A stretch of 64,000 bases of DNA, from NCBI RefSeq assembly GCF_000718165.1, contig NZ_JOEY01000062.1, forward strand, positions 1 to 64,000. The letters are read 5' to 3'. Numbering within the stretch: the first letter of the stretch is position 1; each line of letters opens with the position of its first letter. Shown here in pieces: positions 59,706-64,000 of this stretch. The notes under the pieces are model-generated. The model made no database searches, was not told where the DNA came from, and saw nothing but the letters and a program-made list of their open reading frames with translations. This DNA is from Streptomyces fulvoviolaceus. Its GTDB lineage: Bacteria > Actinomycetota > Actinomycetes > Streptomycetales > Streptomycetaceae. Made by a program: the position numbers and the translations under genes.

Positions 59706-61178
59706 ATGAACTTCGCTTCTCTGCCCGACCGCCGCGCCGAGCTCGACCCCCACGGGGCCGCGGTCTCCGACGGGCACCAGTCCCTCACCAACACGCAGCT
59801 GCTGAGCCGGGTCCGCATGGCAGCGCGTCAGCTCCAGGACCACGGAATCGGTCCCGGTGACGTCGTCGCCCTCAAGCTGACGAACCGCGTCGAGTTCGTC
59901 GTCCTGCTCTTCGCCGCCTGGCGGCTCGGCGCCACCATCACACCGGTCAACCCGAGCATGACCGACGTCGAAGTGGTCCGACAGCTCAAGGACTCCGGTG
60001 CGCGCCTGCTGGTGGTCGAGGACGACGGGGCGGTAGTGGCGCCCGGTATCGCCGTACTCGGCGTCGGCGAACTGTACGAAGGAGGGGTAGAGCCGGATCA
60101 GGCACCGCTTCTGAACCCGGCCACGCTGGCCCTGCTCATCTACACCAGCGGTACGACCGGGGTGCCCAAGGGCGTGATGCTCGACCACGCCAACATCGAC
60201 GCCATGGTGGAGATGGGGCGCCAGGCGTTGGAGGTCGGGCCGGCCGACCGGTGCCTGCTGATCCTGCCGCTCTTCCACGTCAACGGCATCGTGGTCAGCG
60301 TCCTTCTGCCGTTGCTCGTGGGCGCGAGCGTCGTCATCGCGGGCCGGTTCGATCCCCGTACCTTCTTCGATCTCGTCGAGCAGGAGCGCCCCAGCTTCTT
60401 CAGCGCGGTGCCGACGATCTACAGCATGCTCGCGGCACTCCCGGACCACGTCCGGCCCGACACATCGTCGCTGCGGTTCGGCGTCTGCGGCGCCGCCCCC
60501 GCCTCCGCCGAGCTGCTGACCCGGTTCGAGGCCCGGTACGGGTTCCCGCTCGTCGAGGGATACGGCCAGTCCGAAGGGACCTGCGGTTCCACCATCAACC
60601 CCGTCGCCGGCCCCCGACGCGCCGGAACCGTGGGGCTCCCGTTCCCCGGACAGGAGATCCGGATCCTCGACACCGACGGCACCGAAATGGCGCCGGGCAT
60701 GGACGGTGAAGTCGTCGTCAGGGGCCCCAACGTGATGCGTGGGTATCTCGGCCGTCCGGACGAAACGGCCCGCGTCATCGTCGACGGCTGGTTGCACACG
60801 GGCGATGTGGGCCACCTCGACTCCGAGGGCTATCTGACTCTGGTCGGGCGCTCGAAAGACATGATCATCCGGGGCGGGGAGAACATCTACCCCAAGGAGA
60901 TCGAGGACGTGCTGGCGGGCGACCCATCGGTGCTCGAGGCCGCCGTGATCGGCGTACCCGACGAGAAGTGGGGAGAGGTGGTCGTCGCCTACGTCCAGCC
61001 GCGACCGGGGGCGACCGTCGATCCGTCGGCCCTGAAAGCCCTCTGTGCGCGCAGCCTCACCGGCTACAAGCGCCCGACCGCGTTCTTCGTGGTGGAAGCC
61101 ATCGCGAAGAACGCGGTCGGCAAGATCGACAAGACCTCGTTGCGTGCCGGCCACGCAGCCCTCTCTGCCCGGTCCTGA
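59706..61178 (+). CDS. Acyl-CoA synthetase (AMP-forming)
   Basis: A 490-aa class I adenylate-forming enzyme. Motifs: YTSGTTGVPKGVMLDH (P-loop), EGYGQSEGTCGSTINP (acyl site), TGDVGHLD, GRSKDMIIRGGENIYPKEIED (hinge) and KNAVGKIDK with the catalytic Lys. Complete length for the fatty-acid CoA-ligase/long-chain group. It activates the acid that the preceding hydratase and hydrolase process. Confidence 0.93.
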   Translation: MNFASLPDRRAELDPHGAAVSDGHQSLTNTQLLSRVRMAARQLQDHGIGPGDVVALKLTNRVEFVVLLFAAWRLGATITPVNPSMTDVEVVRQLKDSGARLLVVEDDGAVVAPGIAVLGVGELYEGGVEPDQAPLLNPATLALLIYTSGTTGVPKGVMLDHANIDAMVEMGRQALEVGPADRCLLILPLFHVNGIVVSVLLPLLVGASVVIAGRFDPRTFFDLVEQERPSFFSAVPTIYSMLAALPDHVRPDTSSLRFGVCGAAPASAELLTRFEARYGFPLVEGYGQSEGTCGSTINPVAGPRRAGTVGLPFPGQEIRILDTDGTEMAPGMDGEVVVRGPNVMRGYLGRPDETARVIVDGWLHTGDVGHLDSEGYLTLVGRSKDMIIRGGENIYPKEIEDVLAGDPSVLEAAVIGVPDEKWGEVVVAYVQPRPGATVDPSALKALCARSLTGYKRPTAFFVVEAIAKNAVGKIDKTSLRAGHAALSARS

Positions 61179-61420
61179 TCAACGTGGTTCCAGAGCGGCC
61201 CACAGCGTCCCGAACTTCACCGGTCAGGAGCGAGTAGACCGCTGCCGCTCTCGTCGAAGACCCTGTGGAACCTGCCCGTCACACGTTCGGACATCCTGGC
61301 CTTCACGGCCAGCGAAGAGCTGGACCTCCAGCCGGCCTTCGTCCGTGAGGTCGGCGGCCGGCGCGCCGAGCGCAAGCTCCAGGGATCGAGAACGTCGGAA
61401 ACAAGATCGTCAAGCTCTGA
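61179..61420 (+). other. Intergenic region with no recognised gene
   Basis: 240 bases in which a short frame reads SSKTLWNLPVTRSDILAFTASEEL before ending. I do not recognise it. It precedes the twin hairpins at 61421-61473. Confidence 0.35.
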
Positions 61421-61473
61421 GTCCGCCTTTGGCGGACCGCAAAGGGGCCTGCCTGCATAGGGCGGGCCCCTTT
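61421..61473 (+). terminator. Two adjacent hairpins, strong terminator
   Basis: GTCCGCC-TTT-GGCGGAC (61421-61437) is followed by AAAGGGGCC...GGCCCCTTT (61441-61473, 9-bp stem). The second ends with TTT, close to a classic terminator. They lie about 240 nt after the acyl-CoA synthetase, so they may belong to a deleted gene. Confidence 0.65.
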
Positions 61474-61557
61474 CGTGTCGAGTGCGGGCCGGTCGCGCGC
61501 CAGGGGCGAGGCGCACCCTCTCCGCGCAGAGCGCTTGCGATCACCACCCCTCTCCAT

Positions 61558-61579
61558 TTAGATTATGATCGTAATTTAA
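61558..61579 (+). promoter_or_regulatory. AT-rich palindrome before the SDR gene at 61603
   Basis: TTA-G-ATTATGATCGTAAT-T-TAA is a near-perfect 22-bp palindrome in otherwise G/C-rich DNA, 24 nt before the start codon. Likely the operator of a TetR or MarR protein outside this stretch. Confidence 0.55.
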
Positions 61580-61602
61580 TAACCACTTCACCAGGAACCT
61601 CC

Positions 61603-62301
61603 ATGGACCTCTCCACCAGCACCGTCCTTGTCACCGGAGCCAACCGGGGATTCGGCCGGGCCCTCGCCGCCGAACTGCTCAGCCGCGGCGCCACCGTCTA
61701 CGCCGGCGCCCGCAACCCCGACCAGGTCGACCTGCCCGGCGCCAAGCCGATCGCGCTCGACATCACCGACCCCGCCTCCGTCGCGGCCGCCGCCGAGGCC
61801 ACCGGCAATGTCACGGTCCTGGTCAACAACGCGGGGTCGTCCACCGGCGCCGACCTGCTGACCGCCGACCTGGACGCCGTCCGCCTGGAGATGGACACCC
61901 ACTACTTCGGCACCCTCTCGGTGACCCGCGCCTTCGCACCCCAGATCGCAGCCAACGGCGGCGGGGCGATCCTGAACGTCCTGTCCGGCCTGTCCTGGGT
62001 CAGCTTCCCGGACTTCGGCGCCTACTGTGCCGCCAAGTCCGCCGAGTGGTCGCTCACCAACGCCCTGCGCCTGCAGCTCGCCGACCAGGGCATCCGCGTG
62101 GCCGGCCTGCACGTCGGCTACATGGACACCGACATGGTCCGAGCCGTCGACGCGCCCAAGTCCGACCCCACCGACATCGCCCGGATCGCCGTCGACGGCA
62201 TCGCCAACGGCGCCTACGAGATCGTCGCGGACGACGCCTCACGCCAAGCGCAGGCCGCACTGGCCGGAGGCGTCTCCGTGCTCTACCCGCAGCTCCCCTG
62301 A
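61603..62301 (+). CDS. SDR family oxidoreductase, paralogue of 36558-37259
   Basis: A 232-aa SDR from the ATG at 61603 (AGGA 7 nt upstream). Motifs: TGANRGFGRALA, NNAG, NVLSGLSW with the catalytic Ser, YCAAKSA and GYMDTDM. The C-terminal VDAPKSDP...GAYEIVADDASRQ matches the SDR at 36558-37259. The MFS gene follows after 128 nt. Confidence 0.92.
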   Translation: MDLSTSTVLVTGANRGFGRALAAELLSRGATVYAGARNPDQVDLPGAKPIALDITDPASVAAAAEATGNVTVLVNNAGSSTGADLLTADLDAVRLEMDTHYFGTLSVTRAFAPQIAANGGGAILNVLSGLSWVSFPDFGAYCAAKSAEWSLTNALRLQLADQGIRVAGLHVGYMDTDMVRAVDAPKSDPTDIARIAVDGIANGAYEIVADDASRQAQAALAGGVSVLYPQLP

Positions 62302-62429
62302 GAGCAGCCGCCCAGCGATCCGCCCCCAGTGCGGCGGATGCCGGTGCTCGCTGTCGCTTCCCCCGTGCCGTCGCCCGCCCGCCTTCACGTCATTGATCCA
62401 TCGCCCAGTACGTCTGCCCAGGGAACGCC

Positions 62430-63881
62430 ATGAAACAGCACAGTAAGCAACCGGTTCGAGGCGGCTCCGCCGTCTGGGCCGTGGTCATCACCAGCGCGGC
62501 CGGATTCATCACCGCGCTGGACAACCTGATCGTCACCACCGCCCTGCCCTCCATCCGCGAGGACCTCGGCGGCGGTCTGGAGGACCTCGAATGGACGGTC
62601 AGCGCCTACACCCTCACCTTCGCCGTCCTGCTCATGTTCGGCGCTTCCCTCGGTGACCGCTTCGGCCGCCGGAGACTGTTCGCCATCGGGCTCGGGATCT
62701 TCACCACGGCCTCGGCCGCGGCCGCACTCGCACCGGGGATGGGTGAGCTGATCGCCGCGCGGGCGGCGCAGGGCGTCGGGTCCGCGATCGTGACGCCGCT
62801 GACGCTCACCCTGCTGTCGGCCGCCGTCCCCGCCGCACGACGCGGCGCGGCCCTGGGTGTCTGGGGCGCGGCCAGTGGCATTGCCGTCGCCACCGGACCG
62901 CTCATCGGCGGCGCACTCACCGAAAACCTCTCCTGGCAGTGGATCTTCTGGGTGAACGTGCCCCTCGGCCTGGCGCTGATCCCCTTCGCCCTGCTGCGGC
63001 TGAACGAGAGCCGCGGCCCGAACCCGACCCTCGACCTCGTCGGCACCGTTCTGGCCAGCGGCGGTCTGTTCGGCATCGTCTACGCCCTGGTGCGCGGCAA
63101 CGCCGACGGCTGGAGCAGCACCCCGGTGCTGGGCGCCTTCTTCGCCGGTGCCGCCCTGCTCGTCGGGTTCGTCCTCTACGAACTGCGCGCCAAGCACCCG
63201 ATGCTGCCGATGCACCTCTTCTGACACCGTTCCTTCAGCGCCATCAACGCCGCCAGCCTGCTGATGTTGCTGGGCATGTTCGGGTCGATCTTCCTGCTCA
63301 GCCAGTACCTGCAGACCGTCGGCGGCTACTCGCCCATGCAGGCCGGCATACGGATGCTGCCCTGGACCGCCATGCCCATGATCGCCGGACCGCTGGCCGG
63401 GGCACTGTCCGACCGCATCGGCGGGGCACCCGTCGTCACGGCGGGCATGGCCCTGAACGCCGTCGGCCTCGGGCTCTGGGCACTCACCGTCGAGCCGCAC
63501 GAGGCCTACACCCACATGCTGCCCGCACTGATCGTCTGCGGCATCGGCCTCGGCATGTTCTTCGCCCCCAGCGCCAACCTCGTCCTGAGCACGGTCCGCC
63601 CGGAAGAGCAGGGCATCGCCTCCGGCGCCAACAACGCGATCCGCGAGGTCGGCGGCGCCATCGGCGTCGCATCACTGGCCGCGGTCTTCTCCGCCCAGGG
63701 TGGCTACGGATCCGCCTCACTGTTCGTGGACGGGTTGATCCCGGCGCTCTGGGTCGGGGCCGGTGCGGTCGCCCTGGCAGCGGCTGTGGCGTTGCTGATG
63801 CCCCGGCAGCGCAAGGCCGACGGCCCTGCCGCCGACTTTGCAGTGGGAGATACTCCGCCTGGTGTCACGGTCGTGACCTGA
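62430..63881 (+). pseudogene. DHA2-type MFS exporter interrupted by an in-frame stop
   Basis: From the ATG at 62430 the protein carries DNLIVTTALPSI, the MFS motif GDRFGRRRLF and LSWQWIFWVNVPLG, and reaches MLPMHLF at 63221. Then TGA (63222-63224), followed without frame change by HRSFSAINAASLLMLLG and the second half (SQYLQTVGGYSPMQAGIRMLPWT; EEQGIASGANNAIREVGGAIG) to the stop at 63881. The family usually has Arg or another residue in place of the stop, so a single base change (for instance CGA to TGA) explains it. Total length would be 483 aa. An internal ATG at 63264 could start the second half. Confidence 0.85.
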
Positions 63882-63891
63882 GCCCAGGACC

Positions 63892-63929
63892 GAGGGGCGG
63901 CTCAGCCGGTTACTGCGGGGCCGCCCCTC
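63892..63929. terminator. Hairpin between convergent genes at the window end
   Basis: GAGGGGCGGC (63892-63901) pairs perfectly with GCCGCCCCTC (63920-63929) with an 18-nt loop. It lies just after the MFS stop and overlaps the stop of the minus-strand gene, so it may serve both. Confidence 0.65.
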
Positions 63930-64000
63930 AGCCCCTTCTCTCACCGGCCAGGAAGGGCCGCAGATGCGCCAACAGGGCCTCCGGCTGCTCCTCCGGGATG
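63928..64000 (-). CDS. Partial gene at the window end, alpha/beta hydrolase C-terminus
   Basis: The minus strand reads IPEEQPEALLAHLRPFLAGERRG and stop (TGA at 63930-63928). The PEEQPEALLAHLRPFL segment is typical of the very end of alpha/beta-hydrolases. The rest lies outside the window. Confidence 0.5.
   Translation of the reverse strand, partial: IPEEQPEALLAHLRPFLAGERRG

Noticed and set aside
30208..62301. A classical secondary-metabolite gene cluster
   Set aside because: Many oxidoreductases and exporters are present but no polyketide synthase, NRPS, terpene cyclase or other core enzyme was seen.
1..64000. tRNA, rRNA or CRISPR arrays
   Set aside because: No cloverleaf-like arms with CCA-adjacent acceptor stems, no rRNA-like conserved words and no regularly spaced repeats were noticed on reading both strands.

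Overview
The window is high-GC actinobacterial DNA and most likely comes from a Streptomyces chromosome. The grounds are the G/C-rich third codon positions, frequent GTG starts, ATGA/GTGA-coupled operons, the kdpFABC-DE gene order, DUF6230/DUF6114 genes, and many TetR regulators and short-chain dehydrogenases. No rRNA, tRNA or CRISPR array was seen.

Bases 1-23,700 hold a potassium and ion-homeostasis island. On the minus strand lie a 27-aa membrane peptide, kdpF, kdpA, kdpB, kdpC, kdpE and kdpD. Next come a KimA-type K+ transporter gene split by a 3,237-bp IS21-family element, a small membrane protein, a DUF4118 protein, a second kdpD, a Na+(K+)/H+ antiporter with a foldable 5' leader, a membrane protein with two helical-bundle sensor-like regions, and an intact APC-family transporter followed by a paralogue of the small membrane protein. 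Four promoter regions here share one operator layout: half-sites like TTGACGG at offsets 0, 11, 32 and 43, about 83-96 nt before a start codon. I infer a KdpE-type regulon. Three of its parts look damaged: kimA (insertion sequence), kdpA (3' deletion that fuses it in frame to kdpB) and the second kdpD (one-base frameshift).

Bases 23,700-30,200 contain a MarR/GbsR-like regulator with a small repeat protein, then a graveyard of remnants (aminotransferase, serine hydrolase, OLD-type ATPase, IS4-, group II intron- and IS1380-like pieces, a frameshifted royal-jelly-like secreted protein). Among these are an intact SDR, an NTF2-like protein and a small lower-GC protein.

Bases 30,200-49,800 are redox and export genes. 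A five-gene operon (SDR, MBL-fold hydrolase, alpha/beta hydrolase, di-iron-type hydrolase, ferredoxin-reductase) is divergent from a TetR gene. A DUF6230-DUF6114-secreted protein operon is divergent from a MerR gene. MMPL and YhgE-type membrane proteins, several TetR genes, SDRs and an NmrA-like protein follow. Five promoters from 25.8 to 47.9 kb carry two copies each of the palindrome GAAACCGATCGGTTTC or a close variant, one copy always filling the 17-nt spacer between -35 TTGnnC and -10 TAnnnT. A TetR gene at 46.7 kb carries a single copy. This is a locally dispersed regulon of SDR and redox genes.

Bases 49,800-64,000 carry lpdA, a saccharopine-dehydrogenase-like reductase, an LLM flavin oxidoreductase with a SRPBCC protein and HxlR regulator, an SDR and TetR that share an ATAAC-N3-GTTAT operator, a three-gene acyl-CoA set (enoyl-CoA hydratase, alpha/beta hydrolase, acyl-CoA synthetase), another SDR, and a DHA2-type MFS exporter cut by an in-frame stop. 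Function calls rest on recognised motifs. No database search was run.
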